From a virus, in the IMG/VR virus record IMGVR_UViG_3300025889_000073, positions 1-64,000 of that record: DNA of 64,000 bases. One strand, given 5' to 3'. Numbering within the stretch: position 1 is the first letter of the stretch; every line of letters starts with the position of its first letter. Made by a program: the position numbers and the translations under genes. Shown piece by piece: positions 42,853 through 51,844 of the stretch. Under the pieces are notes generated by a model. That model saw only the letters and a list, made by a program, of their open reading frames with translations, was not told where the DNA came from and did not search any database.

Positions 42853-43619
42853 AGATACTCGTAACTGGTTATAAAGGCTTTATTGGTTCACATATGGCTA
42901 GTTCGTTGAGTGAGCATGATGTTGAAGTTTATGATTGGGAACAACCTTATCCTGGTGTTATGGATTATGATTGGGTTATTCACATAGGAGGAATTTCATC
43001 AACAACTGAACGTAATATTGAAAAGATATTGCGGCAAAATTATGATTTTTCTTGCCGACTGTTTGATGATTGCAAAACTTTCGGAGTCAATTTTCAATTC
43101 GCTTCATCTGCTTCTGTATATGGATTAGGATTAGATTTTAGAGAAAATTCACCACCAGACCCAAGAACGCCTTATGCTTGGTCTAAATATCTTTTTGAAC
43201 GATATGCTATGAAAAATTTAGGCGGCAACATTGTTCAAATATTTCGTTATTTTAATGTGTATGGTCCTGGTGAAGAACACAAAGGAGACCAAGCCAGTCC
43301 ATTTACACAATTTGAGAGACAGGTTAAGAAAACCGGTCAGGTTAAAGTTTTCCGTGGAAGTGACGAATTCCGTAGAGACTTTATTCATGTTGATAAAATA
43401 GTATCTTTACATAAAAGTTTTTTGAATATACCGGAAAGTGGCATATGGAACTTTGGTACAGGCCGAACCATGAGTTTTATGGAAATAGCCAAAAAATTTA
43501 CTGATAATATAGTTGAAGTGGATGTACCGGAAAAATTAAAAGATAGTTATCAAAGATACACCTGTGCTGACCCAGCAAAGTTAAAATTGACTTTGAGGAC
43601 ATATAGTTCGACTAAATAG
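42849..43619 (+). CDS. hldD: NAD-dependent epimerase, HldD-like (ADP-heptose 6-epimerase)
   Basis: This 256-residue protein starts with GTG overlapping the previous stop. TGYKGFIGSHMA is the Rossmann NAD site, SSASVYG and YAWSKYLFE give the catalytic Ser and YxxxK, and NVYGPGEEHKGDQAS matches the HldD family motif. RRDFIHVDKIV follows. It would turn ADP-D-glycero- into ADP-L-glycero-manno-heptose. A different sugar epimerase cannot be excluded. Confidence 0.8.
   Translation: MKILVTGYKGFIGSHMASSLSEHDVEVYDWEQPYPGVMDYDWVIHIGGISSTTERNIEKILRQNYDFSCRLFDDCKTFGVNFQFASSASVYGLGLDFRENSPPDPRTPYAWSKYLFERYAMKNLGGNIVQIFRYFNVYGPGEEHKGDQASPFTQFERQVKKTGQVKVFRGSDEFRRDFIHVDKIVSLHKSFLNIPESGIWNFGTGRTMSFMEIAKKFTDNIVEVDVPEKLKDSYQRYTCADPAKLKLTLRTYSSTK
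43612..43618 (+). promoter_or_regulatory. T4-type late promoter (CTAAATA)
   Basis: CTAAATA overlaps the stop of the hldD-like gene and lies 63 bases ahead of the exported-protein gene at 43682. Another CTAAATA is at 63554. Confidence 0.5.
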
Positions 43620-43681
43620 ATAGTGCCTTTAAATTATTTCTCTTTGATTTTACTATTTTTTAAAAAAGGGGAAATAATCAA

Positions 43682-44476
43682 ATGAGAAAACTTTTAGTCG
43701 CAATCGCAATGGTTACGGCTTGGTCTGGTGTTTACGCTCAGACTTACGATAGCACTACACTTGTAGATACCAATAATAATTCTACATCCACAAGTACGGT
43801 CACGAGCACGAATACAAACACCAACACTAATACGAATGTCAATACAAATGACACAACGGTGAATAGCACCTCTACGGCTACGAATACTAACAATAATACA
43901 AACACGAACACCAGCACCTCTACGTCTACAAACACCAATAATAGTACCAATACAAATACTAATACATCTACCAGTACCAACACAAATACTAACACGAACC
44001 AAAACGTGAATACTGGTGACATGACGAATCGGAACATTAACGATACGAAGATGGAACAAACCATCAAATCTCCACCACCTACAGCTGTTGCACCTTCAAT
44101 GATGAGTGGCGGTGGAAATGATTTGTGTACGACTGGTGTAAGCGGTGCTGTACAAACACAAATACTAGGTATCTCTGGTGGTTCTACTGTAAGAGATTTG
44201 AATTGTGAAAGATTGAAGTTATCTAAAACTCTTTATGATATGGGAATGAAAGTGGCAGCTGTATCTGCATTGTGTCAAGACCGCCGTGTTTTTGATGCAA
44301 TGTGGAATGCAGGCACACCTTGTCCGTTTGAAGGCATGATTGGTAATGCTGCTAAATTGGCTTGGGAGGCACACCCAAATAAAATTCCTGAATACGAAAC
44401 GAAGAAAGAAGATGACACTTTCCAAAAGATTGGCATTGGGTTTGGCGTTGCTGCTGTGCTCGGTGTCTTATTCTAA
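43682..44476 (+). CDS. Exported protein with Asn-Thr-Ser low-complexity region
   Basis: This 264-residue protein has a signal peptide (first 19 residues, ending VYAQ). Residues about 28-112 are almost only Asn, Thr and Ser in short irregular repeats. The C-terminal part, with DLCTTGVSGAVQTQILG, CERLKLSKTLYDMGMK and MWNAGTPCPFEGMIG, is conserved in many phages. It ends with a short hydrophobic stretch. The likely location is the periplasm or membrane; function unknown. AAAGGGGAA precedes the ATG. Confidence 0.65.
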   Translation: MRKLLVAIAMVTAWSGVYAQTYDSTTLVDTNNNSTSTSTVTSTNTNTNTNTNVNTNDTTVNSTSTATNTNNNTNTNTSTSTSTNTNNSTNTNTNTSTSTNTNTNTNQNVNTGDMTNRNINDTKMEQTIKSPPPTAVAPSMMSGGGNDLCTTGVSGAVQTQILGISGGSTVRDLNCERLKLSKTLYDMGMKVAAVSALCQDRRVFDAMWNAGTPCPFEGMIGNAAKLAWEAHPNKIPEYETKKEDDTFQKIGIGFGVAAVLGVLF

Positions 44477-45806
44477 CGCACAAGTAAGCACTACTGGTAA
44501 CCTAATCCAAAACAATGCTTGGACAGGTTGTTGGACACCTACGGCCGATGGCTTTTGGGGTGGGACTTCTGGTGGACCATGTCCTGGTATTAGTAATGAT
44601 GGGTATGATGGTAGTAATCAAATCATCTTTAGTTATCAACAACAAACGATAAGTCAGACCACTGCTCTGGCAAATGCCTTGCCTAACTCTGGTACTGGTT
44701 TACAAGTGAATGGTTATAACTGGCATTGGCACGCAAAGAACTCAAACATCAATGATGGACAGCCTGGTGGTTATGATACTACTGCCTACATTACTGTTGA
44801 CTTGTTGAATGCTTCAGGCTCTATTCTTGAGTCTGACAAGTATGATTATGGTTATAGGATATCGGATTGGATCAATCCAAGTGGCACAAGGACATACACA
44901 AACCCATACAGTTTATCTACGGCCGATTCAATTCGTTTAAGTGTAACTGGTAAAGATGATGGGTTCTGGGCCGGTTACTGGGGTCCAGAGTTCATGCACG
45001 TTACTTTAAATGTTAATTATTCAGTAGATCCATGTTATGATAATCCTTTATACTCTCCAACCTGTTCAGGTTTTGCCGCTGCTCTTGCTTCTTTGACGGA
45101 AACATCTACAGCAGGAACAACCGATGCAGTCGATGGTGTATCGCAAACTGTTACACCTACTACTGTAGAAATAGTTGAAGAAACAAGTAATGCAGCGGCA
45201 CCCACTATTGATGCTGGTGGTATTGAAGTGTCCACTACAGGCGAATTATCTGTACCCGATGGCATTCCTGCCGTTGTGAAAGAAACTAAAAAAGAAGAAG
45301 AAAAAGAGAAAAAAGAAATCAATTATAGTTTGATTGCAATGGTTGTCAGACAGGCAACTGATTTAACAAATGTAATGAGTGTTGTAAATCAAAGTATCAT
45401 GCAGTCATCAAGTGTTGCCTCAAATCCAATAACAACAGAACAAGAAGAAGCGATTATTGAACAGGCAACAACAAGTCAAACAACAACGACAACTGCAACA
45501 ACACAACAACAAGAAAATACAAATCAAACTGTAACGACAGAAACGACAACAGAAAAACCAAAACAACAAACAACGGTTGCTGCTAAAAAACAAGATAATG
45601 AAGCAGCAAGCGGTGGTGTTAGTATGAATGACTTTGCTAAAGTACCTTCTGGTTTTGACGCATATCAAACTCAAATGAGAGATGTAGCATTTTATGCACC
45701 AAAAGAAATTTACAAAGGTCAAACTAATGTTGATAATCGTAGAGCTATGAGAGCACTTGGATCTGATAGGTTACACCAAGAAATGGTGAGGCAACAATAC
45801 AAATGA
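44412..45806 (+). CDS. Large exported protein, unknown function
   Basis: Start at 44412 gives a clear signal peptide (KRLALGLALLLCSVSYSNA). The 464-residue product has a beta-rich N-terminal half with many Trp, Tyr and Gly, and a Thr/Gln/Glu-rich low-complexity stretch near residues 330-400. It overlaps the previous gene by 65 bases in another frame. It probably acts in the periplasm or at the cell surface. Confidence 0.6.
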   Translation: MTLSKRLALGLALLLCSVSYSNAQVSTTGNLIQNNAWTGCWTPTADGFWGGTSGGPCPGISNDGYDGSNQIIFSYQQQTISQTTALANALPNSGTGLQVNGYNWHWHAKNSNINDGQPGGYDTTAYITVDLLNASGSILESDKYDYGYRISDWINPSGTRTYTNPYSLSTADSIRLSVTGKDDGFWAGYWGPEFMHVTLNVNYSVDPCYDNPLYSPTCSGFAAALASLTETSTAGTTDAVDGVSQTVTPTTVEIVEETSNAAAPTIDAGGIEVSTTGELSVPDGIPAVVKETKKEEEKEKKEINYSLIAMVVRQATDLTNVMSVVNQSIMQSSSVASNPITTEQEEAIIEQATTSQTTTTTATTQQQENTNQTVTTETTTEKPKQQTTVAAKKQDNEAASGGVSMNDFAKVPSGFDAYQTQMRDVAFYAPKEIYKGQTNVDNRRAMRALGSDRLHQEMVRQQYK

Positions 45807-45816
45807 GAGGACCATT

Positions 45817-46269
45817 ATGTTAGCAGAATTAGCCGCTATCAATGCCGCATATGGTGTTATTAAAGAAGTCGTTGGTAATGGTCAAGAATTGTATGCTGCT
45901 GGCCAACATATAGCACAATTTTTTAATAGTAAACATGAGTTGCAGAAAAAATTAAATGAGAAACCACCTGACCAAAGAAATCAATTGGAAGAATTTTTTG
46001 CATTAGAGGAAATAAAAGCAAGAGAACAAGAATTAAAAGATTTGATGATTATATCTGGCCGACCAGGTATGTGGGATGATTGGTTAAAATTCCAAGCTGA
46101 CCAAGCTAAAGCTCGGCGTGAAGAAATTGCAAAATTGGAAAGACAAGCTTATTTGAGGAGACAAAAAATTAAAAAATATTTTGATTATTTTTTAATAGCA
46201 TTTGTTTCGACAGCTGTTGTTGCTGGTATAACATGGTTAATAATTTTTATTTCAACATATAATAATTAA
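45817..46269 (+). CDS. Coiled coil protein with C-terminal membrane anchor
   Basis: This 150-residue protein is helical and charged from about residue 30 to 120, then has one membrane segment (FLIAFVSTAVVAGITWLIIFI). Such proteins are regular in T4-like phages near endolysin genes. A lysis or envelope role is likely. Confidence 0.6.
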   Translation: MLAELAAINAAYGVIKEVVGNGQELYAAGQHIAQFFNSKHELQKKLNEKPPDQRNQLEEFFALEEIKAREQELKDLMIISGRPGMWDDWLKFQADQAKARREEIAKLERQAYLRRQKIKKYFDYFLIAFVSTAVVAGITWLIIFISTYNN

Positions 46270-46281
46270 AGGGAGAAAAAT

Positions 46282-46695
46282 ATGAGTAATGAACTTACAC
46301 AAGCGGGTTGGCATCCGGCAGACACAAACGGAGATGGCCAAGTTGATGATTATGAAAGACAGATGTATCTAGAATTCAAACGTAAAGAACTTGAAGACGC
46401 TGATGCACAACGTGATGCCATGCGTAAAATGACTTGGTTTGCATTATTTGGAATGTTGTTATATCCAACAACAATTTTTATCACATCAGCATTTGGACTT
46501 GATAAAGCTGCTGCTATTATTGGAGATATTGCACCAACATATTTTGTTGCAATTTCTGCTTTAGTTGCTGCTTTTTTTGGTGCCAATGCTTATTCTAACA
46601 ATAAAAAATCGACAGGTACACCGCCTCCTGCGGCACCATCAGCACCAAGTGTACCTAAACCTTCAGTACCTTCGGTTTCAGTACCAAAACTATAA
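46282..46695 (+). CDS. Membrane protein with EF-hand-like loop (holin candidate)
   Basis: This 137-residue protein has DTNGDGQVDDYE near residue 14, an EF-hand calcium-binding loop, followed by two or three membrane segments and a Pro/Ser-rich tail. It lies two genes before the GH19 endolysin, so it may be a holin or holin partner. GGGAGA precedes the ATG. Confidence 0.6.
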   Translation: MSNELTQAGWHPADTNGDGQVDDYERQMYLEFKRKELEDADAQRDAMRKMTWFALFGMLLYPTTIFITSAFGLDKAAAIIGDIAPTYFVAISALVAAFFGANAYSNNKKSTGTPPPAAPSAPSVPKPSVPSVSVPKL

Positions 46696-46704
46696 GGATA
46701 AAAA

Positions 46705-47256
46705 ATGTCTAAAAATTTGGATGACCAAGTAGACAAATTGGAAAACGCAGTTGACCCCAATACTGTAATTAGTATTGGGGGATTTAACTTTACTCCAGCA
46801 AAAATTATGATTGCTGGAGGTATATTATCTACTGTATTAGGCGGCCTTTATGGTGCATTTGAAGTCTATAAAGACTATATGGATATGAAAGAGGCAATAC
46901 AATCATATGTTACTCCTGATTTGAGTGATATAAATAAAAATATGGCTGTGTTGAAAGAACAAATGGAAGCAACCTCAAAAGAGGTAACTGTCATTAAAGG
47001 TTCAGTTGCTGAGACTGCACAATATACACAAGAAATTAAGAATGATTTAAAAGGTGATATTCGTGGTATCGAGAAAGTAGTAGAAGGTATTGAAAGGTCA
47101 ACCAAAGAACAACAGAGACAAGTTGACGCCGATTTAAAAACGGCAAGAAATGAAATGAGGGATTTACAGAAAGAAACCGATAAAGGAATCAAAGAAGTAA
47201 AAGCCGAAATGGATAAAAAAATTAAAGAAGCGCTTGATAACCCGCTTGCAAATTAA
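46705..47256 (+). CDS. Membrane-anchored coiled coil protein
   Basis: This 183-residue protein has a membrane segment near residues 28-50 and then a long coiled coil (about 70-180) rich in Lys and Glu. It could span the periplasm in the lysis cluster. Confidence 0.6.
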   Translation: MSKNLDDQVDKLENAVDPNTVISIGGFNFTPAKIMIAGGILSTVLGGLYGAFEVYKDYMDMKEAIQSYVTPDLSDINKNMAVLKEQMEATSKEVTVIKGSVAETAQYTQEIKNDLKGDIRGIEKVVEGIERSTKEQQRQVDADLKTARNEMRDLQKETDKGIKEVKAEMDKKIKEALDNPLAN

Positions 47257-47270
47257 TATAGGAGCAAAAA

Positions 47271-47897
47271 ATGTCTTTTGATTTTGAATTTACGCAAGAT
47301 AAACTTGCACAAATTATTCCAAATGCTGCTTATGGAGTTGATGTTTGGTTTAATGAACTAAATGAACTTTTACCCGTATTTGAAATTAATACGGCACCAA
47401 GAGTTGCCGCTTTTATTGCACAGACAGCTCACGAATCCGGAGGATATCGTGCTCTTTCAGAAAATTTAAATTATTCTGGTGATGCTCTTTGCCGAGTTTG
47501 GCCAAGACATTTCAATGAAGAAAATAAAGAACAGTATCACCGTAATCCTGAAGCAATTGCAAATCGTGCCTATCGTAATCGTATGGGTAATGGTGATGAA
47601 GAATCCGGTGAAGGCTGGGCTTATCGTGGTCGTGGACTCATTCAATTGACAGGTAAAGATAATTATAGTAGATTTGCTGCATATGCTGAAATGGCTGTTG
47701 AACAGGCACCAGAATATATTGAAACTCCCCGTGGTGCGGTCCATTCAGCTTGCTGGTTCTGGTATTCTAATGACTTAAACACTTTTGCTGATGCTGGTGA
47801 TTTTACTGGCATGACTAAACGTATTAATGGTGGTACTATTGGTTTGGAAGACCGTATTAAACATTATGAAGAAGCATTACACCTTTTTGGAGCGTAA
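47271..47897 (+). CDS. Endolysin, glycoside hydrolase family 19
   Basis: This 208-residue protein has QTAHESGGYRALSENLNYS (catalytic Glu55) and YRGRGLIQLTGKDNYSRF, both hallmarks of GH19 chitinase-like endolysins that cut peptidoglycan. No signal peptide is present, so a holin is needed for release. TAGGAGC precedes the ATG. Confidence 0.92.
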   Translation: MSFDFEFTQDKLAQIIPNAAYGVDVWFNELNELLPVFEINTAPRVAAFIAQTAHESGGYRALSENLNYSGDALCRVWPRHFNEENKEQYHRNPEAIANRAYRNRMGNGDEESGEGWAYRGRGLIQLTGKDNYSRFAAYAEMAVEQAPEYIETPRGAVHSACWFWYSNDLNTFADAGDFTGMTKRINGGTIGLEDRIKHYEEALHLFGA

Positions 47898-47898
47898 T

Positions 47899-48129
47899 AT
47901 GAAATATATTTTAGGACTATTCATTGCTCTTTCGTTGGCATTTCCAGGTTATGCTGCAACGAAAACTCCCGTTAAAGTTGATTGTTCGGTAAAGAAAAAC
48001 GCTAAAAAATTGGAATGTAAAGAAGCACCAAAAACCAATGTGAAGGTTGAAGTTAAAAAACCAAAAAAGGTTGATAGAAAAGCACCAAAAAAAGTACAAA
48101 AAAAAGCTGAAGAAAACAATAAAAAATAA
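47899..48129 (+). CDS. Small exported Lys-rich protein
   Basis: Start at 47899, one base after the endolysin stop, gives a signal peptide (LGLFIALSLAFPGYA) and a mature part of about 55 residues with many Lys and Pro and two Cys. It may bind the outer membrane or peptidoglycan; function unknown. Confidence 0.6.
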   Translation: MKYILGLFIALSLAFPGYAATKTPVKVDCSVKKNAKKLECKEAPKTNVKVEVKKPKKVDRKAPKKVQKKAEENNKK

Positions 48130-48161
48130 TTGCCGCAAAGGTATATGAATTGTGTTATACT
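48130..48161 (+). promoter_or_regulatory. Promoter-like module, copy 1
   Basis: TTGCCG (48130-48135) is 20 bases from TATACT (48156-48161), which has TGTGT ahead of it as an extended -10. The spacing is long, so the TG may carry the activity. A very similar module is at 48246. Confidence 0.5.
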
Positions 48162-48169
48162 ACGAACAA

Positions 48170-48244
48170 ATGTTTGATGTTTTTGTACACTTTTGGGTAG
48201 AGTTTTATTATTTGCCGTATAGAATTATGGGTAAATTTGGATAG
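48170..48244 (+). CDS. 24-residue micropeptide
   Basis: A frame of 24 codons rich in Phe, Tyr and Val starts 8 bases after the first promoter-like module and ends just before the second. It would be leaderless, like several early genes here. It may be a short membrane peptide. Confidence 0.35.
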   Translation: MFDVFVHFWVEFYYLPYRIMGKFG

Positions 48245-48245
48245 A

Positions 48246-48277
48246 TTGCCGCAATAAATATCATTTTGTGATATACT
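48246..48277 (+). promoter_or_regulatory. Promoter-like module, copy 2, leaderless
   Basis: TTGCCG (48246-48251) is 20 bases from TATACT (48272-48277), with TGTGA before it. The RNase H ATG at 48287 follows after 9 bases. Confidence 0.55.
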
Positions 48278-48286
48278 GATGAAACT

Positions 48287-49135
48287 ATGATTATATTTGA
48301 CTTTAACCAGGTAGCAATATCAAATTTAATGGAACAAATAGGTTCTTCCAAAACTCAGGTCGAGGAGGGGCTTGTTCGTCACATGATATTAAATACCATT
48401 CGCACCTATGTGAAAAAATTTAAGCAATCACATGGACCTGAAGTTGTCATTGCTTGTGACAATAAAAATTATTGGCGCCGAGAAATATATCCACATTACA
48501 AAGCTTCACGAAAAAAAGCGAGGGAAGCTTCTGGACATGATTGGAATACTATTTTCGAATGCCTGAATAAAATTCGTGATGAACTAAAGGAATTTTCTCC
48601 CTATAAAGTTGTTGATGTTCATACCTGTGAAGCAGATGATATTATTGCTACGTTGGTGATGAAACATTCAGCAACACAAAAGGTTATGATTCTTTCCTCC
48701 GACAAAGACTTTGCTCAACTACAGAAATACCCTAATGTTGAACAATATTCTCCAATATTAAAGAAATTTATTAAAGAACCTCTGCCTTCAATGCAGTTGA
48801 AGCAGTTGATTATTCGTGGAGATAAAGGTGATGGAATTCCAAATATTCTTTCGGCCGATGATACGTTTGTTACTGGTACTAGGCAAAAACCTATTACTGA
48901 AACAAAAATTATCAAGTGGATGAATCAGGACGCTAAGGAGTTTTGTACTGAAGATATGTACCGTAATTTTATTCGGAACGAAACTTTAATTGACCTTTCA
49001 AAAATACCCGAAAATTTGACGCAAGAGATTCTAAATAAGTATGAAAATAGTGTAGTTCATTCTAAGTCTGAATTTATGAACTACATGATTAGTAACCGAC
49101 TAAAAAATTTAATTGAAGTGATTGATGAGTTTTAA
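48287..49135 (+). CDS. rnh: T4 Rnh-like RNase H / 5' exonuclease
   Basis: This 282-residue protein is a FEN1-family nuclease: IIFDFNQVAI (first acidic Asp), VVIACDNKNYWRREIYPHYKA, TCEADDIIATL, LSSDKDFAQL and IRGDKGDGIPN are in the right order. T4 Rnh removes RNA primers from lagging-strand fragments. The start is at the transcription start of its own promoter. Confidence 0.92.
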   Translation: MIIFDFNQVAISNLMEQIGSSKTQVEEGLVRHMILNTIRTYVKKFKQSHGPEVVIACDNKNYWRREIYPHYKASRKKAREASGHDWNTIFECLNKIRDELKEFSPYKVVDVHTCEADDIIATLVMKHSATQKVMILSSDKDFAQLQKYPNVEQYSPILKKFIKEPLPSMQLKQLIIRGDKGDGIPNILSADDTFVTGTRQKPITETKIIKWMNQDAKEFCTEDMYRNFIRNETLIDLSKIPENLTQEILNKYENSVVHSKSEFMNYMISNRLKNLIEVIDEF

Positions 49136-49552
49136 ATGATAAAAGGTAAATTATACACCGAAATTATTTCGGAATTTGAATCGTGTGAAACAAAAAAAGA
49201 TAGGATGTCTATATTGCAAAAATATGATACTCCTAGGTTTAGAAGTTTTTTAAACTATGTATTGGATGAATCTGTAGAATTCGATGTGCAAATTCCAAAC
49301 TATCGACCTGCATTAGAACCTGCTGGATTAAACTATACATATCTTGATAATGAAATTCCTAAACTTTACAGATTCATAAAAGGTCATCCTCAACGACCTA
49401 CTGGACTAACTCCCAAAAAACAAGAACAACTGCTGGTTGTTATTTTAGAATCTTTATATAAAGATGAAGCTGAAATGCTTTGTAAATTAATACAACGAAA
49501 ATTAAAAATCCCACATTTAACAAATAAATTTATTAAAGAAACTTATAATTAA
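49136..49552 (+). CDS. DUF6433-like protein
   Basis: This 138-residue protein abuts the rnh stop. RFRSFLNYVLDESVEFD, the Pro-rich middle and LVVILESLYKDEAEML fit a family of T4-like phages that I recall as DUF6433. It is adjacent to rnh in many such genomes. Function unknown. Confidence 0.7.
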   Translation: MIKGKLYTEIISEFESCETKKDRMSILQKYDTPRFRSFLNYVLDESVEFDVQIPNYRPALEPAGLNYTYLDNEIPKLYRFIKGHPQRPTGLTPKKQEQLLVVILESLYKDEAEMLCKLIQRKLKIPHLTNKFIKETYN

Positions 49553-49555
49553 TAT

Positions 49556-50326
49556 ATGAAAGTAGCTGTGATTACTCCAACTATTGGAGCAAACACATTA
49601 TCTCAATGTGTTGAATCTGTACAAAATCAAACCTATGAAAATTTAACCCATTACATTTATTTGGATGGCGAACAACATTATGACAAAATTCATCCTATAC
49701 TTGGCGAACATTCAGGCCGAAGAACTATCAAAACTACCTCTCTGGAAGAAAATGTTGGTAAAGGTTGGTATGGCCATCGTGTCTATGCTGCTTGTTCCTT
49801 TCTCGTTAATGCTGATGTTATATGTTACCTCGATGAAGATAATTTTTATGAGCCTAATCACGTTGAGGGGTTGGTTTCTAAAATTAAAGAAGGCGCTGAA
49901 TGGGCCTATTCATTAAGGAAAATTTATGATAAACAAGGAAACTATCTCTGTGAAGACAATTGTGAATCGATTGGTAAATGGCCTGTCTATTTTAATGATG
50001 AAGTATTTCACATTGATACATCTAGTTTTGCCATACGCCGTGATATTGCTGTTCGGATTGGCCATGCTTGGTACGGCAAATGGGGAGCAGATAGACAATT
50101 TTTTGGCACACTAAAACATCACTTTAAAGATTTTGAATGTTCTGGAGAATATACACTTTGTTATAGACTTGATGGTAATGAAGGTTCTGTGAATGAAGAA
50201 TTTTTCGAAAAGGGTAACAAAATTCAATCGGAAAAGTATGACAATAAATTTCCATGGAAAAAAGAATTTTATAAAAACAATGAAAGAGGACATACGATTG
50301 GACCAGGAATCAAAATTGTCCCCTGA
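49556..50326 (+). CDS. Glycosyltransferase family 2
   Basis: This 256-residue protein has VAVITPTIGANTLSQCVESV at the N-terminus and VICYLDEDNFYEPNH as the DxD metal site, typical of GT2. The C-terminal half is rich in aromatic residues. It overlaps the next gene by 47 bases and may act with it in sugar transfer. Confidence 0.85.
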   Translation: MKVAVITPTIGANTLSQCVESVQNQTYENLTHYIYLDGEQHYDKIHPILGEHSGRRTIKTTSLEENVGKGWYGHRVYAACSFLVNADVICYLDEDNFYEPNHVEGLVSKIKEGAEWAYSLRKIYDKQGNYLCEDNCESIGKWPVYFNDEVFHIDTSSFAIRRDIAVRIGHAWYGKWGADRQFFGTLKHHFKDFECSGEYTLCYRLDGNEGSVNEEFFEKGNKIQSEKYDNKFPWKKEFYKNNERGHTIGPGIKIVP

Positions 50327-51260
50327 TAAAAAAACAGCTTTTGTCACCGGCGCCGCAGGATATCTAGGAAGTCATTTGTGTAAGGCCTTGAAAAATGATG
50401 GGTGGAATGTTGTAGGTTTTGGCCATAGAAGATATACAAAAAATCCATATATTGATATAATGCACTATGGAGATATTCGTGACCAAGAGTCTTTATATTA
50501 TATTTTTGATAAGGTAAAAATTGACACCGTTTTCCATTTGGCGGGCAGAATTGAATCAGGCATATCTTTTGCGGAGCCAACAGAGTTTTATTCTGTTAAT
50601 GCGGGTGGTACCACAATATTATTGAATGTTATGAAAAAATATGATATTGAGAATATTGTGTTTTCATCAACTGCTGCCGTATACAAAACAAAAAACACTC
50701 CTATCAAAGAAGATGATGAGAAAGATGATAATTCTCCTTACGGTTATTCAAAACTTTTTGCTGAAAAAGCTATTGAGGCTTCTGGTTTAAATTATGTAAT
50801 TTTTAGATATTTCAATTTAACAGGTGCCGACCCATCTGGAGAATTTGGTGAAGCTCATGAACCAGAAACACATTTGATACCTAGACTCATATTAAATTCT
50901 GAAAATTTTGAGATTAATGGTAACGACCATGAAACAATAGACGGAACTTGTGTCAGAGATTATGTCCATGTTTCAGACGTTTCGGATATACATTCTAAAG
51001 CAGGAAATTATTTAATGTCTGGAAATAAATCTGTAATTTTAAACATAGGTACAGGCAAAGGATACTCTATATTGGAAGTGGTCTCAGAACTTGAAAAAAT
51101 TATAGATAAGAATATACCAATAAAATTTTTACCTAAAAGACCGGGTGATGCTTCTAGTTTAATTGCCGATATTACTCTTGCCCAAAAGATATTGAATTAC
51201 CAGCCAAAACATGATATAATCTCAATGTTAAAAACAGCACACAGATGGTATAAAAAATGA
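50280..51260 (+). CDS. UDP-glucose 4-epimerase-like (GalE family)
   Basis: Start at 50280 gives a 326-residue protein. FVTGAAGYLGSHLC is the NAD site, VFHLAGRIE and FSSTAAVYK match the second and Ser motifs, and YGYSK gives YxxxK. RYFNLTGADPSGEFGEAHEPETHLIP is the usual GalE substrate region (UDP-Glc/Gal). It may provide UDP-galactose to the GT2 enzyme. Confidence 0.88.
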   Translation: MKEDIRLDQESKLSPDKKTAFVTGAAGYLGSHLCKALKNDGWNVVGFGHRRYTKNPYIDIMHYGDIRDQESLYYIFDKVKIDTVFHLAGRIESGISFAEPTEFYSVNAGGTTILLNVMKKYDIENIVFSSTAAVYKTKNTPIKEDDEKDDNSPYGYSKLFAEKAIEASGLNYVIFRYFNLTGADPSGEFGEAHEPETHLIPRLILNSENFEINGNDHETIDGTCVRDYVHVSDVSDIHSKAGNYLMSGNKSVILNIGTGKGYSILEVVSELEKIIDKNIPIKFLPKRPGDASSLIADITLAQKILNYQPKHDIISMLKTAHRWYKK

Positions 51261-51826
51261 TAATGATGGAAAAAAATGATGATATTATAACTGCTGAAGA
51301 TAAAATATCTTTGGAGTTTTTGGAAAACCATGTACATTTCATAAACGGTGACATTAACGAAGATACTGTAGGGAAAGCTATTCGTTGGATTATCTATGAA
51401 AATCTAAAAGGTTCTGCTGCTTTGACTTTGTACATCAATTCTGATGGTGGTAATTTACCTGATGCTTTTGCTTTAATTGATGTTATGCGTATGTCTAAAT
51501 GCCCGGTTCGAACAATAGGAATTGGCTCTATTTGTTCCGCTGCATTTTTGATTTTTGCAGCTGGCACTACCGGACAAAGATTGATTGGAAAAAACACTCA
51601 AATAATGTGTCACCAATTTTATACCGATAGTGAAGGTAAATATCACGATTTGAAAACTAAAATTAAAGAAGATGATAGAATGAACAAGAGAATGGTTGAT
51701 TTACTTGTTTATTGTTCATCATTGACAGAAAAAGAAGTGAAAAATAAACTTTTACCCGCAAGCGATGTTTGGTTGTCAGCTGAAGACCTTTTATCATTTC
51801 ATTTAGCAGATAACATTATTTTTTAG
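51257..51826 (+). CDS. clpP: ClpP-like protease
   Basis: This 189-residue protein overlaps the previous stop. The catalytic triad can be placed: Ser in IGSICSAAFLIFAAG, His in TQIMCHQF, and Asp in ASDVWLSAEDL. It is close to ClpP in size and order (DGGNLPDAFALIDVM for the SGG..AG..IYDTM region). It would cut proteins fed by ClpX or ClpA, or be used in capsid processing as some phage ClpP-like proteins are. In this genome it could also act on tmRNA-tagged proteins. Confidence 0.88.
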   Translation: MIMMEKNDDIITAEDKISLEFLENHVHFINGDINEDTVGKAIRWIIYENLKGSAALTLYINSDGGNLPDAFALIDVMRMSKCPVRTIGIGSICSAAFLIFAAGTTGQRLIGKNTQIMCHQFYTDSEGKYHDLKTKIKEDDRMNKRMVDLLVYCSSLTEKEVKNKLLPASDVWLSAEDLLSFHLADNIIF

Positions 51827-51844
51827 GAAGGAAGGAAAATAAAT

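Noticed and set aside
43694-44067. Minus-strand frames and an apparent repeat array like CRISPR
   Set aside because: The repetition comes from the Asn-Thr-Ser coding region; there are no equal repeats with unique spacers.
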